In this document: positions 1 through 5,656 of the stretch, one piece after another
How the letters are laid out: every line of letters begins with the position of its first letter
How positions within the stretch are numbered: position 1 is the stretch's first letter
Origin: Gammaproteobacteria bacterium
GTDB taxonomy: Bacteria; Pseudomonadota; Gammaproteobacteria; Porifericomitales; Porifericomitaceae
NCBI GenBank assembly: GCA_028817255.1
Contig: JAPPQA010000011.1
Coordinates: forward strand, 1 to 5,687
Reading direction: 5' to 3'
DNA: 5,687 nucleotides
The notes under the pieces: generated by a model
Told to the model about the DNA's origin: nothing
Databases searched by the model: none
What the model saw: only the letters and a program-made list of their open reading frames with translations
Made by a program: the position numbers and the translations under genes

Positions 1-29
1 GACATCGGGCTTGCGCCCTCGTCTTGCCG

Positions 30-50
30 ACTCCCCCTCAAGGGGGGAGT
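30..50. repeat. Perfect inverted repeat, 8-bp stem, 5-base loop
   Basis: ACTCCCCC (30-37) and GGGGGAGT (43-50) are exact reverse complements around the loop TCAAG. There is no T run on either side, so it does not look like an intrinsic terminator. It directly adjoins a decayed copy of the palindromic repeat that begins at about 51, so the two may form one composite repetitive element. Confidence 0.6.
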
Positions 51-76
51 GATGCGTACGAAAGCAGAAATCCATG
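51..76 (+). repeat. Decayed copy of the GCGAAAGC palindromic repeat
   Basis: CGAAAGCAGAAATCCA (59-74) resembles the right arm of the repeat seen intact at 5633-5656 (GCGAAAGCCGGAATCC), but the left arm is lost. Read as protein it gives ESRNP, a common signature of this repeat family when it is mistranslated. It marks the left boundary zone of the locus. Confidence 0.5.
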
Positions 77-144
77 GCGGATAAGAGAGAGCCGCTGTGC
101 TTCCCTTCGATTGCGTAACGGCTTGGCGCCGTTTGCCTGCGGTT

Positions 145-160
145 GTCATACCTGCGTAAG
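145..160 (+). repeat. Second decayed copy of the palindromic repeat
   Basis: GTCATACCTGCGTAAG matches the left arm and loop of the repeat (GTCATTCCTGCGAAAG) with two substitutions. The right arm is not recognisable beyond a few bases. The intact relatives are at 5530-5549 and 5636-5655. The match is short, so chance resemblance is possible. Confidence 0.35.
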
Positions 161-326
161 TCTGGCATTTTTGCGCCTGGGCAGGCGATACGCGCGGCCC
201 TTGACTTACCGATTTCCCATCATGACTGCCGCTATAGATCGTTCCGGTTGCCGCCTGCCGCGGCAGGGCGGGGGCATGGCCCGGCGCACGCAATCCCGGC
301 ACTGTAGCCCGGTACGCGATGGCCCG

Positions 327-341
327 CCCGCCGTGCGGGAG
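327..341 (+). promoter_or_regulatory. Ribosome binding site of the restriction-modification gene, inside a small hairpin
   Basis: GGGAG (337-341) is a good Shine-Dalgarno sequence 8 bases before the GTG at 350, and it supports that start. The bases CCCGC (327-331) and GCGGG (335-339) can pair around a CGT loop, which would hide part of the site. A 5-bp hairpin is easily formed by chance in DNA this rich in G and C, so a regulatory role is only a possibility. Confidence 0.5.
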
Positions 342-349
342 TTTCCCCG

Positions 350-3300
350 GTGAACGCCGGCGCCGATTGGGACGCGGCCCTGCGGCGCCTGGCCGGGGTG
401 CTGGAGGAAGGCCGGCGCCCGCGCATCAAGGCCGACCCCGAAGATCAATTGAAGCCGCCCGTGATTGACCTGTTGCGCGCCGCCGGGGCCGACTGCAAGC
501 TGAAGGTAGGGGCCGCCACCGAGGTGCGGGCCGCCGACCTTGGCGTCCGCCCCGACATCGGCGTGTCCGTCGGCGGCCTGCTCTGCGGCTATGTCGAACT
601 CAAGGCGCCCGGCAAGGGCGCGAACCCGCGGCGCTACAAGGGCCACGACCGGGAGCAGTGGCAGCGCCTCCGGGATCTGCCCAACCTGATATACACCGAC
701 GGTTGCGAGTGGGCGCTGTACCGCAACGGCGCCCTGGTCAAGGAGCGGTTGCCTCTGGAAGATGCCTCCGGCCTGCGCGAGCTGCTGCGGACATTTCTGC
801 TCTGGGAGCCGCACGTTCCCGTTCAGCCGCGCCGCCTGGCGAAATTTCTCGCCCCCTTCTGCCGCTTCATCCGCGACGACGTGGAAAAGGCGCTGCAAAG
901 GGAGAATTCCGCCATCAGGCAATTGGCCTCCGAGTGGCGCAGCTCGCTGTTTCCCGAGGCCAGCGACGCCGAGTTTGCCGACGCTTACGCCCAGAGCCTC
1001 GCCTACGCCCTGCTGCTGGCGCGGTTGGAACGGGAGGACGCCGATGTGCGCTCCATCGCCGCCGCGGCCGACGCCCTGGCGGGAGGCAACAACCTGCTCG
1101 CCGAGGTTCTGCGCGTACTGGGCCAGGACGCCGCCCGCGAAGACATCGCCCCAGGCTTGGACCTGTTGACCCGCTCGCTCAACGCCCTCGATACCGGCGC
1201 ATTCATTGCCGCCGGCGCCAAGTCCGACCAGCGCGAGCCCTGGCTCTACTTCTACGAAGATTTTCTCGCCGCCTACGACCCCAAGTTGCGCAAGAACTCC
1301 GGCGTCTATTACACGCCGCCGCAGGTCGTGCGTTGCCAGGTGCGCCTGGTCTCCGAATTGTTGCGCGGGCGCTTCGGCAAGCCGCTCGCCTTTGCGGACG
1401 ACGGCGTAACCTTCCTCGACCCCGCGGCCGGCACCGGCGCCTACCTGGTGGCGGCCATCCAGCACGCGCTGGACCTGGTGCGCGAACGGCAAGGCCCGGG
1501 CGCCGTCGCCGCCCGCGCCAGCCTGCTCGCCCGCAACCTGTACGGCTTCGAGTGCCTGGTCGGCCCCTACGCCGTAACGCACCTGCGCCTGGCGCGGGAG
1601 ATCCGCGGCGCCAAAGGCGAACTGCCCGGCGGGCGCCTGCAAGTGTTCCTGGCCGACACCCTGCAAAGCCCCTGGACCACGCCGCCCGAGGCGCTGAGCC
1701 TGCAACATCGCCCGCTGGTGGAGGAGCAACGCAAAGCCATCGCCGTCAAGGACCGCGCCACCCCCATCCTGGTCTGTCTGGGCAACCCGCCCTACGACCG
1801 CCAGCAGATCGCCCCCGACGAAGGCGCCCGCCGCAAAGGCGGCTGGGTGCGCCACGGCGACCGGGAGGAGGGCGCGGCCGTCGGCCAGCGCCCCCCGATC
1901 CTGGAGGACTTCCTGCGCCCGGCCCGCGAGGCCAAGGCCGGCGTACACCTCAAGAACCTCTACAACGACTACGTGTATTTTTGGCGCTGGGCCTTGTGGA
2001 AACTCTTCGACGCGCACCCCGACGGCGGCATCGTCTCCTTCATCACCGCCTCCTCCTACCTGGCCGGTCCCGGTTTCGTAGGGATGCGCGAGGTCATGCG
2101 CCGCACCTTCGACGAACTCTGGCTGCTGGACCTGGAGGGCGGCGGCCTGGGCGCGCGCAAGACGGAGAATGTCTTTGCGATTCGGACGCCCGTCGCCATA
2201 GCGGTCGGCATGCGCAAAGGCGGCGGCGACCGCGACGCGCCCGCAAAAGTGCGCTACGCGAAGTTCGAAGGTACGCGCGAGGAGAAGCTGGCTTCGCTGG
2301 AGCGCATCGAGAGTTTTGCCGATGTGGAGTGGCGGGAGTGTCCCGATGGCTGGCAGGCGCCATTCAAGCCGGAGGGCGAGGGCGATTACTTCAGTTGGCC
2401 GGCGCTTACGGATATTTTTCCGTGGCAGCAATCGGGCGCAAAATTCGGAAGGGGTTGGCCTATCGGAGAAACCGAGGGGGTTCTGCAAGATCGCTGGGAG
2501 CAAATGACCTCTCTTTCAGGCGAAAGGAAGAGGCGCGCTTTCAAGGAGACTCGTGACCGCAAGATTCACCGCACCTACAGAGATTTGGACGGCAATCCGA
2601 TGCAGACTATTGAGCAGACTGGACGGAGCAGTCACGCGCCTAAAATCAATCCTTATGCCTATCGCGCCTTCGACCGGAGATATGCCCTGTTGGATAACCG
2701 CCTTGGCGACGTTATTAGTGTGGAACTGTTGCGTGCATGGAGCGAATCGCAGATCCATATGACCAGTTTGTTGACCGGCGTCATTGGCGCAGGTCCCGCC
2801 GCCGTTGCAACCGAATTGATTCCCGATCTGGATCATTTCCGAGGTTCCTTTGGCGCCAAACACATCATCCCTCTATGGCGCGACTCTGCCGCCACCCATC
2901 CCAACATCACCCCCGGCCTGCTCGACCAGCTCGCCGAGCGCTACGCCGACTCGATTGCCCCGGCGGAACTCTACGCCTACTGCTACGCCTTACTCGCCGC
3001 CCCCGGCTACGCCCGGCGCTACGCCGCCGAGTTGGAAACCCCCGGCCCGCGCATCCCCATCGCGCAAGAGCTCGCTCTCTTCCGCCGCGCCGCCGAACTG
3101 GGCCGCCACCTCGTCTGGCTGCACACCTGGGGCGCCCGCCTCTCCCCTCAATCCGGGCTGCCCGGCGCCCCCGCTGCCCGCCCCGCTGCCGCGCGCCGCG
3201 CCGCAAGCCCGCCCGCGCATGGCAAGGCGCGTTGCCGCCAGGCCGTACCCGGCGGCGCGGACGACTACCCCGACCGGTGCGGCTACGATGCCGCCGCCCG

Positions 3301-3682
3301 CGAGATTCGCATCGGCCCCGGCCGCTTCGGTCCCGTATCGCCGCAGGTGTGGAACTACGAGGTTTCCGGCTACCGCGTCGTGCAGCAGTGGATCAAGCGC
3401 CGCCTTCTGCGCGGCGCGGGCCGCCGCTCCTCCCCCCTGGACGACATCCGTCCCCGCGCCTGGGATCACCGCCTCACCGACGCCCTGCTGCAACTGCTTT
3501 GGACCCTGGAGCACACCCTGGCAATGTCCGCCGCCCTCGACGCCGCCCTGGAGGCCGTCGCCGCCGCCCCCTGTCTGCAAGCCGCGCACCTCCCCGCTCC
3601 CTCCGCCGCCGACCGCCGCCCGCCCCGCCGCGCCGCCGCCGGCGACCGCCCCCTCCTAAGCCCTGAGCGGGCTTCCGACTGA
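350..3682 (+). CDS. Single-chain type ISP/IIG-like restriction-modification enzyme (nuclease, N6-adenine methyltransferase, specificity domain)
   Basis: This 1110-residue cytoplasmic enzyme should methylate adenine in a specific DNA site and cut DNA lacking the mark. Seen in order: a PD-(D/E)xK nuclease (D69, E83-L-K85, then Q103, with LIYTDGCEWALY at 113-124); a helical linker; methyltransferase motif X (SGVYYTP, 317-323), motif I for S-adenosylmethionine binding (FLDPAAGTGAYL, 355-366) and motif IV NPPY (479-482); then a C-terminal part matching the type ISP specificity domain (YAYRAFDRRY 769-778, IPDLDHFRGSFG 824-835, FGPVSPQVWNYEVSGY 993-1008, SSPLDDIRP 1027-1035). Classical type ISP enzymes such as LlaBIII are near 1,600 residues and carry a helicase between nuclease and methyltransferase; no helicase motif is seen here, which resembles helicase-less relatives and type IIG/IIL enzymes. 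The GTG start is the first possible start after the in-frame stop at 305-307 and has a good ribosome binding site. An Ala/Pro/Arg-rich stretch (about 935-971) and tail look like low-complexity expansions. The frame is intact. Site and cutting activity are unknown. Confidence 0.93.
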   Translation: MNAGADWDAALRRLAGVLEEGRRPRIKADPEDQLKPPVIDLLRAAGADCKLKVGAATEVRAADLGVRPDIGVSVGGLLCGYVELKAPGKGANPRRYKGHDREQWQRLRDLPNLIYTDGCEWALYRNGALVKERLPLEDASGLRELLRTFLLWEPHVPVQPRRLAKFLAPFCRFIRDDVEKALQRENSAIRQLASEWRSSLFPEASDAEFADAYAQSLAYALLLARLEREDADVRSIAAAADALAGGNNLLAEVLRVLGQDAAREDIAPGLDLLTRSLNALDTGAFIAAGAKSDQREPWLYFYEDFLAAYDPKLRKNSGVYYTPPQVVRCQVRLVSELLRGRFGKPLAFADDGVTFLDPAAGTGAYLVAAIQHALDLVRERQGPGAVAARASLLARNLYGFECLVGPYAVTHLRLAREIRGAKGELPGGRLQVFLADTLQSPWTTPPEALSLQHRPLVEEQRKAIAVKDRATPILVCLGNPPYDRQQIAPDEGARRKGGWVRHGDREEGAAVGQRPPILEDFLRPAREAKAGVHLKNLYNDYVYFWRWALWKLFDAHPDGGIVSFITASSYLAGPGFVGMREVMRRTFDELWLLDLEGGGLGARKTENVFAIRTPVAIAVGMRKGGGDRDAPAKVRYAKFEGTREEKLASLERIESFADVEWRECPDGWQAPFKPEGEGDYFSWPALTDIFPWQQSGAKFGRGWPIGETEGVLQDRWEQMTSLSGERKRRAFKETRDRKIHRTYRDLDGNPMQTIEQTGRSSHAPKINPYAYRAFDRRYALLDNRLGDVISVELLRAWSESQIHMTSLLTGVIGAGPAAVATELIPDLDHFRGSFGAKHIIPLWRDSAATHPNITPGLLDQLAERYADSIAPAELYAYCYALLAAPGYARRYAAELETPGPRIPIAQELALFRRAAELGRHLVWLHTWGARLSPQSGLPGAPAARPAAARRAASPPAHGKARCRQAVPGGADDYPDRCGYDAAAREIRIGPGRFGPVSPQVWNYEVSGYRVVQQWIKRRLLRGAGRRSSPLDDIRPRAWDHRLTDALLQLLWTLEHTLAMSAALDAALEAVAAAPCLQAAHLPAPSAADRRPPRRAAAGDRPLLSPERASD

Positions 3683-3697
3683 TCCTGCCGCGCCCCG

Positions 3698-3706
3698 TGC
3701 TATACT
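3698..3706 (+). promoter_or_regulatory. Candidate extended -10 promoter for the ATPase-PIN pair
   Basis: TGCTATACT has the form TGnTATAnT of an extended -10 element, which can work with a poor -35 box; I see no good -35 at the usual distance. Transcription would begin near 3713, leaving a leader of about 20 bases before the ATG at 3734. This would let the ATPase-PIN pair be expressed apart from the upstream restriction-modification gene, although read-through from that gene is also possible since no terminator lies between them. The call rests on motif match alone. Confidence 0.4.
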
Positions 3707-3710
3707 TTTC

Positions 3711-3727
3711 CCTCTCCCCCGGAGGGG
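3711..3727 (+). promoter_or_regulatory. Ribosome binding site of the ATPase gene within a hairpin
   Basis: GGAGG (3721-3725) is a near-perfect Shine-Dalgarno 8 bases before the ATG at 3734 and decides that start. CCTCTCC (3711-3717) can pair with GGAGGGG (3721-3727) in RNA around a CCC loop, giving seven pairs with one G-U, and this would bury the site. A transcript starting near 3713 from the candidate promoter would lack the outermost pairs, whereas read-through RNA would hold the full hairpin. Translation could therefore differ between the two transcripts; this is inference. Confidence 0.5.
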
Positions 3728-3733
3728 CGGGTC

Positions 3734-5035
3734 ATGCACTGGCTCAAGATCAAGAACATCCGTTGCTTCGCAGAACCCGATCCCATCGAGATCCGCCCTC
3801 TGACCTTGCTGATCGGAGAAAACAGCACGGGCAAGACCACCGTCATGGCGTGCCTCCATACGCTGCTCTGTTTTTTTTCTGGGCATGGAGTGCGCTTCAA
3901 CCGCGGACCTTTCGAGATGGGCTCCTTCCTGGAGATCGCTCGCAAGAGGGACGGCAATGGCGGCCAGGCGGAGGGGTTCTCGTTGTCTATAGGCGGGACC
4001 GAGGATTCTTTCGAGTGGGGCTTCGACTTTTCGCGTAAAGAAAACGGCCTTGATCCGAGGTTGTCGGAAATCCGCTACTGGGCGCCGGATTTCCGGGCCA
4101 CTCTATCGGGAGACAGGCTGGTGTTGAAAACGGCATCCGGTGAAGCTTCCGTGCCAGTCGGTGAATTCGCTCCCGAGGAGTATCCCACTGACAATTCCCC
4201 CAACTTAGCGATGTATTATGCTTTCATGCAAGGATGCCAGAGTGATCGAAAATTAGAAGAATTGTACAAGGAGTCATATAACGGGTTTTACTGGCCTTTT
4301 TCAATCAAAGAATGGCGCGGAATTTGCGCGCCGTTCCATTCGGGAAGTATCCATGCTCTTGGGCCGATTCGTTCGCGGCCCCAGAGGACATACACCCCGG
4401 TGCAGGATATGGAGGACCCGGAAGGCAGTCATGCTTCGGCGTACCTGGCAAGGTTATCCCGGTACGACAAGGACGGGTGGCGGAAATTCAAGCAGCGGCT
4501 GGACAGGATCGGTACCGCCCTGGATCTTTTCAAGAGCATCTCTATACGGAGCCATGGGAAAAACCCCAGCGACCCTTTTCAGATTGAGTTAAAGGTCGCC
4601 CCCGGCGCCGCCGGCAACCTGATCTCGGACATGGGTTACGGGGTAGGCCAGATGCTCCCTGTATTAGTGGATGTACTACGGGCGCGCGAACGGGAGCTCT
4701 TTTTGATCCAGCAGCCGGAGATCCACCTGCATCCGCGCGGCCAGGCCGAACTGGGCAGTTTCTTCGGGCGGATGGCAAAGGAAGGCAAGCACACCTTCCT
4801 TGTGGAGACCCACAGCGATTACCTGCTCGACCGCGTGCGGACAGACGTGCGGGACAAGGAGCACCCCCTTGGCGCGGGAGATGTATCCATCCTCTACTTC
4901 GAGCGGGCCAGGAAGGGCAGCGAGGTAAAGGTTTACAACATGACCCTGGACGAGCAGGGCAACTTTCGGAACGCGCCGGACAGTTACCGCGATTTCTTTA
5001 TCAAGGAACATCAGCGCTTTCTGGGAATAGATTGA
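3734..5035 (+). CDS. AAA/ABC-type ATPase, OLD/RecF-like group, paired with a PIN nuclease
   Basis: This 433-residue cytoplasmic protein has the split ABC-like ATPase head of the AAA_15/AAA_21/DUF3696 type. Seen: an N-terminal strand set LKIKNIRCF (4-12) and Walker A GENSTGKTT (28-36); a middle insert of about 260 residues with the family motif LGPIRSRPQRTY (209-220); a signature-like GYGVGQMLPVL (301-311); the Walker B region LFLIQQPEIHLHP (322-334); and the switch motif ETHSDYLLDRV (358-368). There is no Toprim nuclease after the ATPase, unlike OLD and GajA, so a nuclease must come from a partner; the next gene, one base away, encodes a PIN domain. The Walker B acidic residue is replaced: the usual form is LI(D/E)(E/Q)PEIHLHP, here Q326-Q327. 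ATP binding looks intact, but hydrolysis may be slow or may use E329. The likely role is a sensor or gate for the PIN effector in defence; this is inferred from context. A housekeeping role cannot be excluded. G/C content is lower than in most of the upstream gene, with an AT-rich patch at about 4190-4320. Confidence 0.92.
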   Translation: MHWLKIKNIRCFAEPDPIEIRPLTLLIGENSTGKTTVMACLHTLLCFFSGHGVRFNRGPFEMGSFLEIARKRDGNGGQAEGFSLSIGGTEDSFEWGFDFSRKENGLDPRLSEIRYWAPDFRATLSGDRLVLKTASGEASVPVGEFAPEEYPTDNSPNLAMYYAFMQGCQSDRKLEELYKESYNGFYWPFSIKEWRGICAPFHSGSIHALGPIRSRPQRTYTPVQDMEDPEGSHASAYLARLSRYDKDGWRKFKQRLDRIGTALDLFKSISIRSHGKNPSDPFQIELKVAPGAAGNLISDMGYGVGQMLPVLVDVLRARERELFLIQQPEIHLHPRGQAELGSFFGRMAKEGKHTFLVETHSDYLLDRVRTDVRDKEHPLGAGDVSILYFERARKGSEVKVYNMTLDEQGNFRNAPDSYRDFFIKEHQRFLGID

Positions 5036-5036
5036 G

Positions 5037-5480
5037 ATGTGCTGCATCGTTGATAATTCCGTTGTGGGGGAACTGGTTTCCAGGCGCACCCCGCGGTCGA
5101 AATTATTTTTGAAGCTTCAACTCGCAAGGAAGATTCGAATCGCCACATGTGGCGAGCTCAAGAAAGAATACGGGAAGCATCAGGCCGCCATTGATTTTTT
5201 CGTAAGGGTAAGGAGAAACAATTTATTGGACGATATAGACGATGAGCAGATTGATGCCGAGAAGGATCTCGTAGTCAAAGCGGCCCAGCCCAAGTCTAAC
5301 GATCTGCATGTGCTGGCATTGGCCAGGGTCAGCGGCGCTCGCGTTATCGCAACCGATGACAGAGCATTGCAGGAAGACATCGGCAATAAGAAGCTTCTGG
5401 ACGCCCCCAGGGGAAAAGTCTTTTCCAACGAGAATCAACGCCACCTTTTCTCCGGGCAATACTGCCAGTCCCCCAAGTGA
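5037..5480 (+). CDS. Small PIN-domain ribonuclease, partner of the upstream ATPase
   Basis: This 147-residue protein has the acidic layout of PIN-domain metal-dependent nucleases: D6 in the first strand (CCIVDNSV), an acidic residue at E40 or E44 after the second strand, D89 in SNDLHVLALA, and D107/D108 in the strand VIATDD. PIN domains usually cut RNA and are common as toxins (VapC) and as RNA-processing enzymes. There is no VapB-like antitoxin next to it; the neighbour is the ATPase, whose stop codon is a single base before this ATG. The upstream site GGGA (5023-5026) is weak, so translation probably depends on ribosomes finishing the ATPase, which would hold the two proteins in a fixed ratio. 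After the nuclease core comes a tail APRGKVFSNENQRHLF (123-138) that looks like a conserved C-terminal extension and could contact the ATPase. All four acidic positions are present, so it is probably active. The RNA target is unknown. There is no signal peptide or membrane segment. Confidence 0.85.
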   Translation: MCCIVDNSVVGELVSRRTPRSKLFLKLQLARKIRIATCGELKKEYGKHQAAIDFFVRVRRNNLLDDIDDEQIDAEKDLVVKAAQPKSNDLHVLALARVSGARVIATDDRALQEDIGNKKLLDAPRGKVFSNENQRHLFSGQYCQSPK

Positions 5481-5484
5481 GGCT

Positions 5485-5507
5485 CGCGCCCCTCCGCAAG
5501 GAGCGCG
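5485..5507 (+). terminator. GC hairpin just after the PIN gene, possible weak terminator
   Basis: CTCC (5492-5495) and GGAG (5500-5503) pair around a GCAA tetraloop, extended by CGCG (5485-5488) with CGCG (5504-5507) past a CCC bulge. It starts five bases after the stop codon, the right place for a terminator. However, it is followed by AAGCGCGCG and not by a T run, so it would be weak or would serve mainly to protect the 3' end of the RNA. Confidence 0.35.
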
Positions 5508-5515
5508 AAGCGCGC

Positions 5516-5553
5516 GCTTTATACGCTGGATTCCTGCTTTCGCAGGAATGGCG
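5516..5553 (-). repeat. Palindromic repeat copy 1, intact
   Basis: ATTCCTGC (5530-5537) and GCAGGAAT (5542-5549) are exact inverted arms around TTTC. With flanks it reads GCTTTATACGCTGGATTCC on the left and GGAATGGCG on the right. On the - strand this is the standard ATTCCTGC-GAAA-GCAGGAAT-CCA form, opposite to the copy at 5633-5656. Translation of this strand gives IPAKAGIQ, typical of this family. Confidence 0.8.
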
Positions 5554-5566
5554 AGGTGGGGGCATG

Positions 5567-5600
5567 GGAATGGCGGAGTAGGCTTTATTCGCTGGATGCC
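5567..5600 (-). repeat. Partial direct duplication of the repeat flanks
   Basis: GCTTTATTCGCTGGATGCC (5582-5600) matches 5516-5534 at 17 of 19 bases, and GGAATGGCG (5567-5575) repeats 5545-5553 exactly. The palindromic core between them is missing or rearranged. It therefore looks like a decayed second copy in the same orientation, about 66 bases from the first. Confidence 0.65.
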
Positions 5601-5632
5601 CATAGAGTTTTTACACAGCCTGTTTTTTTTCT

Positions 5633-5656
5633 GTCATTCCGGCGAAAGCCGGAATC
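5633..5656 (+). repeat. Palindromic repeat copy 3, intact and inverted relative to copy 1
   Basis: ATTCCGGC (5636-5643) and GCCGGAAT (5648-5655) are exact inverted arms around GAAA, preceded by CTGT and a run of eight T (5623-5630). The changed arm bases (GGC/GCC here, TGC/GCA in copy 1) are changed together so pairing is kept. Such compensation suggests the hairpin itself is maintained. Confidence 0.8.

Larger units (their letters stand above)
1..349. other. Non-coding upstream region rich in palindromes and decayed repeats
   Basis: I see no credible gene here. One open frame (24-353) exists on the + strand, but its peptide begins with the translated palindromic repeat (the string YESRNP) and has no recognisable domain. 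Besides the repeats listed separately there are three further inverted repeats: AACGGC/GCCGTT around a 5-base loop (117-133), CGCCTG/CAGGCG around 2 bases (174-187), and the perfect palindrome CCTGCCGCGGCAGG (254-267). A possible -35 box TTGACT (201-206) and a TATAGA (233-238) are 26 bases apart, too far for an ordinary sigma-70 promoter. The promoter of the first gene is therefore not identified; it may lie here in a weaker form. Confidence 0.6.

Noticed and set aside
201..238. TTGACT and TATAGA as a promoter for the first gene
   Set aside because: The spacing is 26 bases, far from the usual 16-18, and there is no extended -10 TG.
24..353. 109-codon open frame upstream of the first gene
   Set aside because: Its start lies in a hairpin and a decayed palindromic repeat, the peptide is of arbitrary composition, and no ribosome site precedes it.
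206..2503. 765-codon open frame on the - strand opposite the restriction-modification gene
   Set aside because: It is a shadow produced by the high G/C content: the + strand frame has clear nuclease and methyltransferase motifs, while this one is Gly/Ala/Val/Gln-rich with no domain, and it runs on into the non-coding repeat zone.
2737..3666. Second + strand frames of 309 and 269 codons inside the 3' part of the restriction gene
   Set aside because: Both are Arg/Pro-rich shadow frames; the frame of the restriction gene holds the conserved specificity-domain motifs through to its stop.
3658..3674. Hairpin AAGCCC/GGGCTT at the end of the restriction gene as a terminator
   Set aside because: It has only six pairs, lies within the last codons and has no T run after it.
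5037..5480. VapBC-type toxin-antitoxin operon
   Set aside because: The PIN gene has no small DNA-binding antitoxin gene next to it; its only coupled neighbour is the large ATPase.
5223..5603. 126-codon - strand frame overlapping the PIN gene
   Set aside because: It consists of translated repeats (IPAKAGIQRIK) followed by the antisense of the PIN gene.
5516..5656. CRISPR array from the repeated units at the right edge
   Set aside because: The units are palindromic, differ in orientation and spacing, and there are no regular unique spacers.
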